Shown here: positions 11,201-20,555 of the stretch, one piece after another | How the letters are laid out: each line of letters starts with the position of its first letter | How positions within the stretch are numbered: the first letter of the stretch is position 1 | DNA from: Phlebotomus papatasi | Taxonomy: Eukaryota > Arthropoda > Insecta > Diptera > Psychodidae | Direction of reading: 5' to 3' | NCBI RefSeq assembly: GCF_024763615.1 | Contig: NC_077223.1 | Coordinates: 59,954,627 to 60,018,626 of the forward strand | Length of the DNA: 64,000 nt | Notes under the pieces: generated by a model | Seen by the model: the letters and a program-made list of their open reading frames with translations, nothing else | What the model was told of the DNA's origin: nothing | Databases searched by the model: none | Position numbers and translations under genes: made by a program

Positions 11201-12605
11201 CTAATTTAAGTGAGTAATGTGAAACCGATCTGAACGGGTAAGACGGGTATTCGATATTCCATTACTTTTAGAAAAATGCCAATTTCGTAAACGTATGACT
11301 AAATGCGACTCTTTGAGGGAAGTGGAGAGGGTGATAACAATACTTTTGCAGGTAACGAAAAAAACAAGGATTATACTTATTTATTATAGCTAATGGTATA
11401 TCGAGCAATAAAAATATATATTATAAAAAGTTCACGATGCCTCTGATAGAAATTCGAGATTACCAGTGAATTTTCCTCAACATCAAAAGGCATAAATCAC
11501 GCAAAGGTTTCCCCTTGGAGCGAGGTCAAAATTGATATCGATCCCAATAAATTTGTCCAAGTCGATTTGAGATGAAATCAATGTAATTTATTGTGAACGA
11601 TTTTGGAGAGAGAAGGGGAGTTTCCATTTTTGCCAGAAATTACATCATTAATGAAGTATAAATACTATTGGCGATAATGCCAGGATAAAAGTTTATAAAT
11701 TCTAAAATATAGAAGTTCAGGAAGGCATTACTAAAACAGTGTTATATCTTTCCATTAAATTCAGCCATAAAATTAACCTAATTAACTGTATGAAATTTAA
11801 AAAGGAGCATTTTGATGAAGAAATATACCAGGATATATTCAATTAACATTCATTGTCTGTGAATCCTTTTGCCAACCATAAAGATTACCAATAAAAATTC
11901 CTCTTTCGTGCTCTTTCCAAGATGAGCTTCCAGTCTTGGTACATTTCGCTGATGGTGAGAAATTTTAATCTTACTCTTCATGTATCGTTAGTAAAATTTT
12001 TATGAGTGATTCCGTGGAGTAATATTAAAATAAAATGCTTCTTCTTCATCTGGGGTTTTTCATCTTGTGCATTTTCTCATTCTCTTGAAATCATGAATTT
12101 TCCTATTAAACCTTGCAAGAGCTTTTCGGAAAAGCTGTAAAGTCTGTGTAGATGTTGGTAAACGATGTGGAATTCTGTGAAATATTTAAATTACAAATTC
12201 AATTAAAATTCTTGTTCTGTTATACTCCTCTAGTTTACATTTACGCTATTATGTATTTAATTTGTTTCCCATTCAGTGTCATTTTAAATTGGTGACTTTC
12301 TCAACCTCTTTTTTGTACCCTGTCAACCTCGACCTGAAAATTGTTTTGTACGGTAAAATACTAACGTGGTAAAAGCATGAGATCAAAAGCTCACTGCATT
12401 TGTAGAATTGTGTAAATATACCTAAAAGACTTCAGGAATTTATTCCATGCTTTCTATGTTCTTTTTTGTACTAACAACACTAACACTTTGTTTCGATTTT
12501 GACTTCCCGACCTTTTTAATAAAGAATGACGATTTAAATTTAAATAAAATAATGTGCTCAGTGTAAGTTTAATTGAATTCAATTTTTTGTAATTTTTATA
12601 TTTAC
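11201..12605. other. Unique non-coding block
   Basis: AT-rich, without repeat ends or recognisable exons. It is the pre-insertion sequence upstream of the LINE. Confidence 0.4.
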
Positions 12606-12618
12606 TTGAATTATGAAC
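12606..12618 (+). repeat. LINE target-site duplication, left
   Basis: TTGAATTATGAAC, repeated exactly at 18195-18207. The two copies define the borders of the retrotransposon. Confidence 0.9.
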
Positions 12619-12650
12619 AGTTCCCTCAGTGCACTTGAGCAGTGAGGTCA
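12618..12650 (+). promoter_or_regulatory. Internal LINE promoter: initiator plus DPE
   Basis: With +1 at A12619 (first base after the duplication), the start reads C-A(+1)-G-T-T, fitting the insect initiator (TCA+1KTY) except at -2. GGTCA at +28 to +32 (12646-12650) fits the downstream promoter element RGWYV at exactly the required spacing. Full-length I and jockey elements use this downstream architecture so that each copy carries its own promoter. Confidence 0.65.
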
Positions 12651-12773
12651 CTTTTTTGCAAGAGTGTCCAATTATAATTGAGCTCTCTCACAAAGAAAAA
12701 GTTTTTTAAATAATTTCCCACGTTTTGGAGATCCAAGAAAAAATCTCTTTCCTTGAAAAGTACAACCCTTGAA

Positions 12774-14228
12774 ATGCAAGAAGAGGGGGAGAAGCACCCC
12801 GATCCACCTGATAGAGGGAAATCGGAAACTGAAAGGATTAGGTATGAATATCAAGAAAACGTCAAGTACAATGGATACAAAGTCATCATCTGGAAGAAAG
12901 GAATAAGTCCTACACTTGTTGGGGAGATAATTCTGGAGGATTTCTCAAAAGAGCAAGTCCGCTTAATCGCGAAAAATGGTGCAAATAGCGTGATCATACA
13001 CTGTAACTCCGCATCTGTAGCAAACACCATTGCCAAAAACCAGAAATTGACTCGGGAGGATTATAAAGCTTATATACCGATCTACTATGTAACAAGCTGC
13101 GCATTAATCTTCGATATCGATGTTAAATACTCTGCAAGTGACGTCATGAAGAGAATGGAAACAGGCCAGTTTGAAATACATAGCATCGAAAGAATCCGAA
13201 GACGGGCTGGAGATGGAAACCAGGAGCTCATAGATACTAGGCGAGTCAAAGTCTATTTCCATGGAACAGACATTCCAGAGTATGTGTTCATGAATTTGGT
13301 GAGACTTACGTGCGAACCATTCATTCACAACATTGTCACGTGCAAAAAATGCTGGAAAATAGGACATAGCTCCAAACGCTGCCAAGAAGAACATCTAAAA
13401 TGTAGGCGCTGCCTTGAAAATCACCTTGAAACATCCTGTGAAGCAGAATCATATAAATGTGCGTCATGCACAGGTAACCACAGCTCAACTTACGCAATGT
13501 GTAGAGAAAGGAAAAGACAGCGCGACATCGCAACCGCAATGGCCACAAGAAACCTCAGCAGAAATGAAGCGAACGATCTCTTTCCGAAACTGCGAAAAAA
13601 TCCATTTGCCTTTAACCAGATCGTGACACAGAACAAGTACTCTGTCTTGGAAAATGAAGATTTTGATATAAACTTCCCACCACTCAATGTGTCACGCAAG
13701 AAAACAAATGATATACTGAATATCCCAGCACATGGAAAACCAGAGTTACCAATAATTGAGAGAAGAGGACGAAGCACCACCAGGCGCCCAGGCCCAGACA
13801 CTTCAAACCAAGGGAGAAAAAGAGACAAGAGTCAACTAACGGATGACGAGCTACTCTATGAGGAGATTCAACGAGTGAAAAGGGAGCGCAGAATCATGCA
13901 ACAGAAACAGATGAGTCAAAATGCACAGCAAAATACTAACTCCAGTCAGCAAACTTCCACCACAAAAACAACTAACACACAAACAATTCCTAGCTCCTCC
14001 ACCTCTTCCAACACCTCCCATCAGGCCCTAACTCAAAAACCAAAAACAAGTACACAAAATCCAACAATTTCAATCACACAAACAAACAAACAACAGAATG
14101 AAAATAAACTGGACTTCACGAACAATTATGCAGAAGAAACCAGACAGACAATCATACAATCACTTAATTACGTGGATAATAATATAGATCCAAGATATAT
14201 TAGTAAACACATGGAAACAGATCAATGA
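12774..14228 (+). CDS. LINE ORF1: zinc-knuckle RNA-binding (gag-like) protein
   Basis: A 484-residue protein, predicted to coat LINE RNA and assist target-primed reverse transcription. I start it at ATG 12774; the open frame extends 7 codons further back but only from a TTG. Three zinc knuckles are visible: C190-KKC-WKIG-H-SSKR-C203 (CX2CX4HX4C), C210-RRC-LEN-H-LETS-C222 (CX2CX3HX4C) and C229-ASC-TGN-H-SSTYAM-C243 (CX2CX3HX6C). Three knuckles are typical of I-group ORF1. Residues ~30-190 form a mixed charged region, and the C-terminal ~150 residues are low complexity (Gln, Asn, Thr, Ser). The stop is UGA followed by C, and ORF2 continues in the same frame. Confidence 0.9.
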   Translation: MQEEGEKHPDPPDRGKSETERIRYEYQENVKYNGYKVIIWKKGISPTLVGEIILEDFSKEQVRLIAKNGANSVIIHCNSASVANTIAKNQKLTREDYKAYIPIYYVTSCALIFDIDVKYSASDVMKRMETGQFEIHSIERIRRRAGDGNQELIDTRRVKVYFHGTDIPEYVFMNLVRLTCEPFIHNIVTCKKCWKIGHSSKRCQEEHLKCRRCLENHLETSCEAESYKCASCTGNHSSTYAMCRERKRQRDIATAMATRNLSRNEANDLFPKLRKNPFAFNQIVTQNKYSVLENEDFDINFPPLNVSRKKTNDILNIPAHGKPELPIIERRGRSTTRRPGPDTSNQGRKRDKSQLTDDELLYEEIQRVKRERRIMQQKQMSQNAQQNTNSSQQTSTTKTTNTQTIPSSSTSSNTSHQALTQKPKTSTQNPTISITQTNKQQNENKLDFTNNYAEETRQTIIQSLNYVDNNIDPRYISKHMETDQ

Positions 14229-14330
14229 CTTAATGAAAATAATCACACAACAAATCAGCGTCGGTCGTTGGACGGCTCTGGTTCCTCCGCGGATTTCACG
14301 GAGGAGCCGGGGCGGTCTGAGGACCGACGC
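14226..14330 (+). promoter_or_regulatory. UGA stop with downstream RNA hairpin between ORF1 and ORF2
   Basis: ORF1 ends in UGA (14226-14228) in the context CAA-UGA-CUU; ORF2 is open in the same frame from 14229. A strong stem follows: GCGTCGGTC (14258-14266) pairs perfectly with GACCGACGC (14322-14330). Inside it, GGTTCCTCCG (14280-14289) pairs with CGGAGGAGCC (14299-14308) with one G-U pair. UGA-C plus a stem-loop is the layout known for stop-codon readthrough in some insect genes and viruses; reinitiation at ATG 14376 is the alternative. Confidence 0.6.
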
Positions 14331-14375
14331 CTATCATACAATGAATTACAAAATGAAAATAATAGAGATCCCTCA

Positions 14376-17300
14376 ATGGGATCACCCATTAGCCCAATCC
14401 CAGCTGGTTTAGATGATTCTTCACTAGCTGTAAATGATTTGAACCAGCAAAACGGTAACTATACAATTCAACAAACTCACAATAAAACTAACTTTAACAT
14501 TATACAATTCAACCCAAACGGTATCATAAATAAGTTTGAAGAAATCAAATTACTTATTCATAAATACGAACCATCACTTTTATGTATCCAAGAAACACAC
14601 TTGAAACCTAACCGTGACTTTAAAATGAAATCCTTTTCGGAATACAGAAAAGACGGCACTCTGGTCGAAGGTGATCGTGCAAAAGGCGGTGTAATAACAC
14701 TTGTCAAGACTGAAATACCACACAAACATCTAAACATTCAAACCAGTTTACAAGCAGTAGCTATACAAGTCGAATTTCCCTTTAAATTCACTGTGTGCAA
14801 TATCTATATCCCTCCTTCTCAATCAATAGATTTAAATGATATAAACACAGTCATTAGACAACTGCCGCGTCCATTCATTTTTATGGGTGACCTAAATGCA
14901 CACAGCCCTCTTTGGGATAATAATTGCAATAGAAGCGACAATCGGGGCAAGTTATTCGAAGATATATTAACAGAAAATCAGCTATATCTTTATAATACAG
15001 GGGAACCAACTCACATGAGTTTTGCCTACGGGTCCATGTCTTCAATTGATGTCTGTCTCACAAATATGTCCTTGAGTAACCGTTTTACTTGGTCTGTCCA
15101 CGACGACCTTTGCGGAAGTGACCACTACCCTATAGTATTATCACTCAATGAAAAAATAGAGGTACGTAACTTAAGGAAAAAATGGAAGATTAGGAAAGCT
15201 AATTGGGAAAAATACCAAGATTTAGCAATTCTTAATAGAACATTTGAAGACATTCAAGAGCAAACTCAGTATATTAATAGTGTAATAACTAGTGCCGCTG
15301 AGCAAGCAATACCTAAAACATCTGGAAGATATAAGCGCCCTCCAGTTCCCTGGTGGAATGAGGAAATTAGGGATAGTATTAGGGAGAGGAAAAGAATTAA
15401 AAACTTACTGAAACGTACGTTCACGCATCAACTTCATTTAGAATATAAGAAAATCTGCGTGAAAACGAAATTTCTCATTAAGCAAAGTAAACGTAAGACT
15501 TGGGAATCCTATGTATCCACAATATCACCAAAAACAGATTCATTTAAAGTTTGGCAGAAAATTAATAAAATTAAAGGAAACACTTCTTATAACCCTATTA
15601 GACTCCTCGAATATGAAAATCATTCAATAACGAACGAGATCGAAATAGCTAAATGTCTTGCTGAAACTTTTCAAATGGTATCTAGTAATGAATCCTACTC
15701 CCAAGAATTCCTTGAATTAAAATTCCATTCTGAAGAACTTCAAATATTTCCTCATCAAAACACCAACGATGAATATAATAGTGAAATAACAGTGGAGGAA
15801 ATACAAAGGGCACTTTTAACATGTAAAGGATCATCCCCTGGTCCTGATAATATACACTATGATATGTTGAAGAAACTCCCTATCGATAGTCTATTATATA
15901 TAAGTGAGTTCTATAACACAATTTGGAGAAAAGGAGAGTTCCCATCAGAGTGGCAAAATGCTATTGTGGTCCCTATATATAAAAGAGGAAAGCCAAAAAC
16001 GTTGCCCAATAGTTATAGGCCCATTTCTTTAACAAGCTGCCTATGCAAGCTTATGGAAAAAGTAGTCTCTAAAAGAATAGACTGGTATTTTGCTACAAAT
16101 AATACAATCATAAATAATCAATTTGGATTTAGAACATCCTTATCGACTCTAGATGGACTAATTAGCTTAGAATCAAACATTAGAGAAGCTTTTGCTAAGC
16201 AAATGCATGGTGTGGCAGTCTTCTTAGACCTAGAAAAAGCCTACGATAGAACTTGGCGGTATCACATTTTGCGGAAGCTCGAGTCAGTTGGTGTTAAAGG
16301 GCAACTTTTTAACTTTGTTAAAAATTTTCTAATGAACAGAACATTTCAAGTCTGTATAGGAGATAAACTTACTAACAAATATAACTTAGAAAATGGAGTT
16401 CCGCAAGGATCGGTCCTCTCCGTTAAGCTATTTTTATTGGCAATAAATGATGTTGTTAACCAGATAGATCCTAGTATTAATGTGTATCTATATGCCGATG
16501 ATATAGTACTATTCTACAAACATAAGTCAATGGAAGCAATAGAAACTCAGCTGCAAACTGCCCTAAACAGTATAAACAATTGGATGAAAACACATGGTTT
16601 CAAAATATCCCCCGAAAAGTCTACGGTAGTTCATTTCTGTAGGAAGTATAAGAGCCATCGCGATCCATCATTAACAGTTGAAAACAACTCCATCCCAGTA
16701 GTAGCTCACCAGAGATACCTTGGTGTTGAGTTTGATCGCAAACTCACATGGCACACTCACATTGACAAAACTAAAAAGTCTGCAATGAAAAGCATAAATG
16801 TCCTAAAAGCCTTATCAGGAACACAGTGGGGGGCTAACCGAGATTCACTGCTAATGATACACAATGCTTTGATAGTTTCTAAACTAAATTATGGGGCACC
16901 CGTTTTCAGTACAGCATCAAAGACAGCTCTACAAAAACTAAACCCAGTACATAACCTTGGCATTCGCTTAGCCACCGGAGCCTTTCGTACCAGTAGAACC
17001 AGTAGTATCATTGTAGATGCTGGCGTTTTACCACTTGGCCTAATGAGGGAGAAATTATCATTAAATTTTTATTTTAAACTGTGTACACAAAACCTACACC
17101 CACTATACCCCATTTCTTCATCAATATCTAGCCTTAGTATACAAATAATAGGAAAAAACTCATACTTTCACTACATTAAAGTATTACTAGACAAATACGA
17201 ACTAGACAACACTACCCCATCCCTCCAATCTCCTCCCCCAACACCCTGGTTGGTACTAAGCAACATTGAAGATGACCAAGACTTACATTCATATAGGAAA

Positions 17301-17690
17301 ATCAAGGATGTTGTCCAGAAGAAAGTGTGGGAACACTGGCAGAGAGAATGGGACCAACATGAAGATAAACTTAAACTCGTCAAACCGAAAGTCACAAAAT
17401 GGGGAACTTACAAAAAGTTGACAAGAAAGGAAAGCGTGGCACTTACAAGATTACGGATTGGACATACCAAATATACCCACAGCCATCTCATAGAACGAAC
17501 AACAAACATTTGCGAAACCTGTGGAGTAGAGAACTCTGTAGAACACCTTTTGCATTGTAACCAGTTCATTGCCATCCGAGTAAGCTGCGGAGTAAAGGAC
17601 AGAATCCATGATGCTACGATCAACAGGAAAACAGAAATTGACAAATTAATGAAATTTTTGAAACTAACTGGTCTATTAGAATTCCTGTAA
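14376..17690 (+). CDS. LINE ORF2: endonuclease-reverse transcriptase
   Basis: 1104 residues from ATG 14376; the frame is open without ATG back to ORF1's stop at 14226, so a fusion by readthrough would add 49 codons. Residues ~38-255 are an APE-type endonuclease: QETHL (E73), IYIPPS, GDLNAH (D172), SSIDV and SDHYP (D249, H250). The reverse transcriptase spans ~440-790, with SPGPDNIHYDML, the catalytic D618 in VFLDLEKAYDRTW, NGVPQGSVLS and YADD (706-709). The C-terminus carries LRIGHTKYTHSHL and a Cys-His motif CX2CX7HX3C (C1046, C1049, H1057, C1061). I see no RNase H motif between RT and the Cys-His motif, although I-group relatives normally have one there. All visible endonuclease and RT catalytic residues are present. 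The product would nick target DNA and copy LINE RNA in the nucleus. Confidence 0.92.
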   Translation: MGSPISPIPAGLDDSSLAVNDLNQQNGNYTIQQTHNKTNFNIIQFNPNGIINKFEEIKLLIHKYEPSLLCIQETHLKPNRDFKMKSFSEYRKDGTLVEGDRAKGGVITLVKTEIPHKHLNIQTSLQAVAIQVEFPFKFTVCNIYIPPSQSIDLNDINTVIRQLPRPFIFMGDLNAHSPLWDNNCNRSDNRGKLFEDILTENQLYLYNTGEPTHMSFAYGSMSSIDVCLTNMSLSNRFTWSVHDDLCGSDHYPIVLSLNEKIEVRNLRKKWKIRKANWEKYQDLAILNRTFEDIQEQTQYINSVITSAAEQAIPKTSGRYKRPPVPWWNEEIRDSIRERKRIKNLLKRTFTHQLHLEYKKICVKTKFLIKQSKRKTWESYVSTISPKTDSFKVWQKINKIKGNTSYNPIRLLEYENHSITNEIEIAKCLAETFQMVSSNESYSQEFLELKFHSEELQIFPHQNTNDEYNSEITVEEIQRALLTCKGSSPGPDNIHYDMLKKLPIDSLLYISEFYNTIWRKGEFPSEWQNAIVVPIYKRGKPKTLPNSYRPISLTSCLCKLMEKVVSKRIDWYFATNNTIINNQFGFRTSLSTLDGLISLESNIREAFAKQMHGVAVFLDLEKAYDRTWRYHILRKLESVGVKGQLFNFVKNFLMNRTFQVCIGDKLTNKYNLENGVPQGSVLSVKLFLLAINDVVNQIDPSINVYLYADDIVLFYKHKSMEAIETQLQTALNSINNWMKTHGFKISPEKSTVVHFCRKYKSHRDPSLTVENNSIPVVAHQRYLGVEFDRKLTWHTHIDKTKKSAMKSINVLKALSGTQWGANRDSLLMIHNALIVSKLNYGAPVFSTASKTALQKLNPVHNLGIRLATGAFRTSRTSSIIVDAGVLPLGLMREKLSLNFYFKLCTQNLHPLYPISSSISSLSIQIIGKNSYFHYIKVLLDKYELDNTTPSLQSPPPTPWLVLSNIEDDQDLHSYRKIKDVVQKKVWEHWQREWDQHEDKLKLVKPKVTKWGTYKKLTRKESVALTRLRIGHTKYTHSHLIERTTNICETCGVENSVEHLLHCNQFIAIRVSCGVKDRIHDATINRKTEIDKLMKFLKLTGLLEFL

Positions 17691-18194
17691 GTAACGAACG
17701 ACGTTTGTATTCTGAACTGGCCACCTCTTGCTGGGGCATGTTTCGGGCCTTTGGGTTCCGGGGGGTGAATGGCGCGGCGTTTTGCTGAGGGGGTGTGTAT
17801 GTCACCAGAAGGGTTGGAAGCCATAATACAGTGGCTGTCTCTCGGAGGGGTGTCTCGCCTCTCTCTACCCTCCACATGTAAAGTGAGAGCCACTGGTGAC
17901 AATGGTAGTGGAGGGCCTGGTGCACTACCCTTGCGGAATGTTTGCGGTTGTTTACCGTGTCGGGACTCGGTGGCCCGGGGCGTGTGTCCGTGTGGGGGTG
18001 GTCGGGAAGGAATGCAAGCGTCAATTGAACGGTGGAGCAGCAGGGCAAACGGCACTCCGACGGGTCGACCGGGTGCCGAGAGCCTTCGGGGCTGTACTCC
18101 ATCCATACTAATTTTTATGTATGACTATAAATATGTATCCAAACGATATACCCAAAGCACAAGTTTGCAAGGGTTAAATAAATTATTATTATTA
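17691..18194 (+). other. LINE 3' untranslated region, GC-rich, (ATT)n tail
   Basis: The region between the ORF2 stop and the right duplication is markedly GC-rich (17740-18105) compared with its AT-rich surroundings. It then turns AT-rich and ends in a short ATT-repeat run. I-group elements end in simple repeats rather than poly(A). A 232-codon open frame on the opposite strand is a by-product of GC richness. The segment probably carries the RT recognition structure. Confidence 0.75.
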
Positions 18195-18207
18195 TTGAAT
18201 TATGAAC
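18195..18207 (+). repeat. LINE target-site duplication, right
   Basis: TTGAATTATGAAC, identical to 12606-12618. Confidence 0.9.
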
Positions 18208-18765
18208 TCAAAATCAGATATTTTTAATTTGCAAAAATATTTGTGATCAGTATTTTGGTGAAAACGGTCAGTAAAAATTACATGGAAAGTAAATAAAACA
18301 ATTTAGTCAACAGGAGTATCTATTTTGGCCTAAAAAAATTGGTTGAGTCAGTAAAAATGAAGAAATGGTCAGTGAAATTGTATTTTCTGTAAGTTAGGGG
18401 CACAATTTACTCAGTAAAAATACTAAAACTTTGTCAGTAAGGAGAAAATTGAACTAGATCTTAGCACGACGTAATTAAGCTTCACAAATCTATTATGAAG
18501 TATGAAGCTAAATTAGAATACTGTAAGATTAAGTTTTGTTTAAAAATACGTGAAAAAATCCAATTTTTAATTTTCCCGAATTCAAAGGTGCCCCACTTCC
18601 CCCTATAACAATTAAATTTGGTCATTAAAAATTAGAAAGTTTGGCCAATAAAATAAATTACTTCTGATTCATATAAAAAATTACATTTTGTGAGAAAAAA
18701 AACATTCTTGGTCAATAAATAAATTAAGTTTGGTCAGCAAAATAAAAATTCACATCGCTTTCTTT
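18208..18765. other. AT-rich block with DNA-element relic
   Basis: The phrase 'ttcaaaggtgccccacttcc' followed by CCCTA (18583-18606) recurs at 48103-48127 and looks like the right end of a GGGG/CCCC-type element. Short 'ggtcagtaaaaat' phrases recur through 18260-18440. No gene is seen. Confidence 0.4.
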
Positions 18766-18769
18766 CTCA

Positions 18770-19035
18770 AAAATTTTACATTCGCCAGACATCCAGAGGG
18801 CATTCTCAAGGACATCCAGATTAGCAGCCCACTTCTGTCGATCCTCCGCAACTTCAAGAATCGAATTGTGATCGCAATGCTCTCCTAGACAAGATCCTTA
18901 ATTTGATTCAGCCACTTCGTCCTAGGTCTGCTCCGAGATTGAAGCCCTCCACAATGGCTTGCATACCTTTTTGGGAATATTCATTCATGCGCTGAACATG
19001 ACCATACCAGTGAAGTTGTGATCTCTCAACACGGA
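18770..19035 (-). pseudogene. LINE reverse-transcriptase C-terminal relic
   Basis: Read on the minus strand, about 19012-18905 gives WYGHVQRMNEYSQKGMQAIV, then after a frameshift RSRPRTKWLNQIKDLV, then (18870-18775) VAEDRQKWAANLDVLENALW. The succession 'W(Y/F)GHVxRM ... GRPRxxW ... AxDRxxW' is the classic tail of many insect non-LTR reverse transcriptases. Stops and a frameshift mark it as dead. It differs in family from the intact LINE at 12619-18194. A cousin lies at 48171-48440. Confidence 0.75.
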
Positions 19036-19045
19036 GAAACCTACG

Positions 19046-20077
19046 TCCTCGACTAAAAAAGAATGAAAATAATAAACAAAATCAATAAAACATGTAATTT
19101 TGAATATTGGAAAATTTAACAGAAGCAGATTCGGTGTTTTTTTTTTTACCTGTATGGACGATTGGGACCTAGATATCCCAAAATATTTAAGAGATTTTCC
19201 TAAAAATATAAATAAATAATTTTCCTTCTTGTGAAAAATATAATTTTGTTTAAAAAAAATGAAAATAGTGTAGAGCTTAAATTCCCCGCTTTATAGCAAT
19301 AAATGCTCTGCTGAGGCAACCCTAAATATTCGAGACGCAATGTCTCCCTTCTATGCCAGCGCCTCTGGTGATGGTGGAGCCGACAGTATTAGTTGAGTTG
19401 TACAAGTGATAGGACATAGTGCGGAGAGCTCGCGACAGTCTGGATGGAGCCCACACCAGTCGATTGCATCAGCAGGTCACCTCCTAAGTATCATAGATTT
19501 AAGAATAGATATTGCTTGCCCCCTATAATATTAAAAAAGTAATAAATATTAATATTCATTCATTACATATTTATCACATATCTAATAGCTGGTTTGCCTA
19601 CAACCCTCTACTTTGTGATTATGTACAAATTTTAGAAAAACATAACTTTAAATATTCAGTGATTCGGTGTTCCAATTGTCATTAAGGGGTTAAGTGACAT
19701 ATTTACTCATCTTACTTAGCCTCCAGTTCTCCTTTTCTGTCTTGTCTGTCACTCCCATCAGACAAGGTTTTTCTATTAAGAACACCATTTGGAAAATTAT
19801 TTAATTATCACATTTTTGTGTAGCTGAAGGAAAATGGCCCACGGAAAACTTTTTGGGAAATAAATTCTTTGAAAATATGTCATAGTTATTTTTACATCTA
19901 GTTGGAGGTAGAGCTATTTTGAGCTGTGGGGCTAGATTCCTATACGACTTTTTCGCCTATTTTTAAATGAAGCTGGTCCTTACAATTATTTTATTTAGAT
20001 CCACAATTTATTTAGTCTATCCAAATTACATCATATTCAAACCCAGTTTCCATTAGAAATATGCGAAAAAATCATAT
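19046..20077. other. Non-coding block, possible old repeat at 19275-19490
   Basis: 19275-19490 is GC-richer and, on the minus strand, gives a short peptide run 'RRWHRRETLRLEYLGLPQQS' that looks like a decayed mobile-element fragment of unknown family. The rest is AT-rich without features. Confidence 0.35.
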
Positions 20078-20089
20078 AACACCACACCT
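20078..20089 (+). repeat. SINE target-site duplication, left
   Basis: AACACCACACCT, repeated with one mismatch (AACACCATACCT) at 20544-20555. Confidence 0.6.
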
Positions 20090-20543
20090 AGGGGGCCTCA
20101 GTGGATCAGTGGATAGAGCAGTGGCTCTATGACTGTGAGGTCTTGGGTTCGAGACTAGGCAGCTGCAGATTTTTCAGCTGCTGTAATAGTCTCAAATTCG
20201 TCCAGTGAATGAATGGAAAAGTATTGCTAATACATTGACAATGAACCGCCTAAAAAGAGAGGTTGGTATAGGAAATAAGTTTCGACATGCAGAGTTCAGT
20301 CGAATACAAATACTCATTCACTGCCCAGATCCACAAACCAAGGTTGGTTTACCGTGATGTAAAGCGGTACTGTGTGTATCAGAACGCACACAGAGCACTG
20401 TGATATGGAGCAGGTTACTCGCCTTGGGGGTTAAGATAGAACAGGAGAATGGGGAGTGCATAATGGGCCCAAATAAGTGGCCTGGGTGCAGCGGTTCCGC
20501 AAGGAATATAACCGACCCATAGACAAATCTTAATCTTAATCTT
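20090..20543 (+). mobile_element. tRNA-derived SINE, ~450 bp, complete
   Basis: The head (about 20093-20165) is tRNA-like. Its A-box region reads 'tcagtggatagagcagtgg' and its B-box region 'ggtcttgggttcgagacta' (GGTTCGAGAC), with tRNA-like spacing, giving an internal Pol III promoter. A unique body follows and the 3' end is a short TCTTAA-type repeat (20526-20543). A 12-bp near-perfect duplication flanks it. Related, older copies are at 61122-61700 and 4545-4745. No protein is encoded; mobilisation would depend on a partner LINE. Confidence 0.8.
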
Positions 20544-20555
20544 AACACCATACCT

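Larger units (their letters stand above)
12619..18194 (+). mobile_element. Apparently intact I-like non-LTR retrotransposon
   Basis: A 5576-bp element bounded by a perfect 13-bp target duplication. It has a ~155-bp 5' leader, ORF1 with three zinc knuckles, ORF2 with an apurinic-type endonuclease and a reverse transcriptase, a GC-rich ~480-bp 3' tail and a terminal (ATT)n run at 18180-18194. The RT wording (LEKAYDRTW, NGVPQGSVLS, YADD) and the C-terminal 'LRIGHTKYTHSHL' plus Cys-His motif point to the I/Nimb group of the Jockey superfamily, a motif-based call. Both frames lack internal stops, so the copy looks young and possibly active. There is no visible 5' truncation, because the leader starts with an initiator plus a correctly spaced DPE. 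Confidence 0.92.

Noticed and set aside
17408..18106. 232-codon open frame on the minus strand
   Set aside because: Overlaps ORF2 and the GC-rich LINE tail antisense; no ATG-plus-motif support. GC richness explains the lack of stops.
20093..20165. Genuine tRNA gene
   Set aside because: Good A and B boxes, but it continues into a body with a repeat tail and target duplication and has related copies; it is a SINE head.
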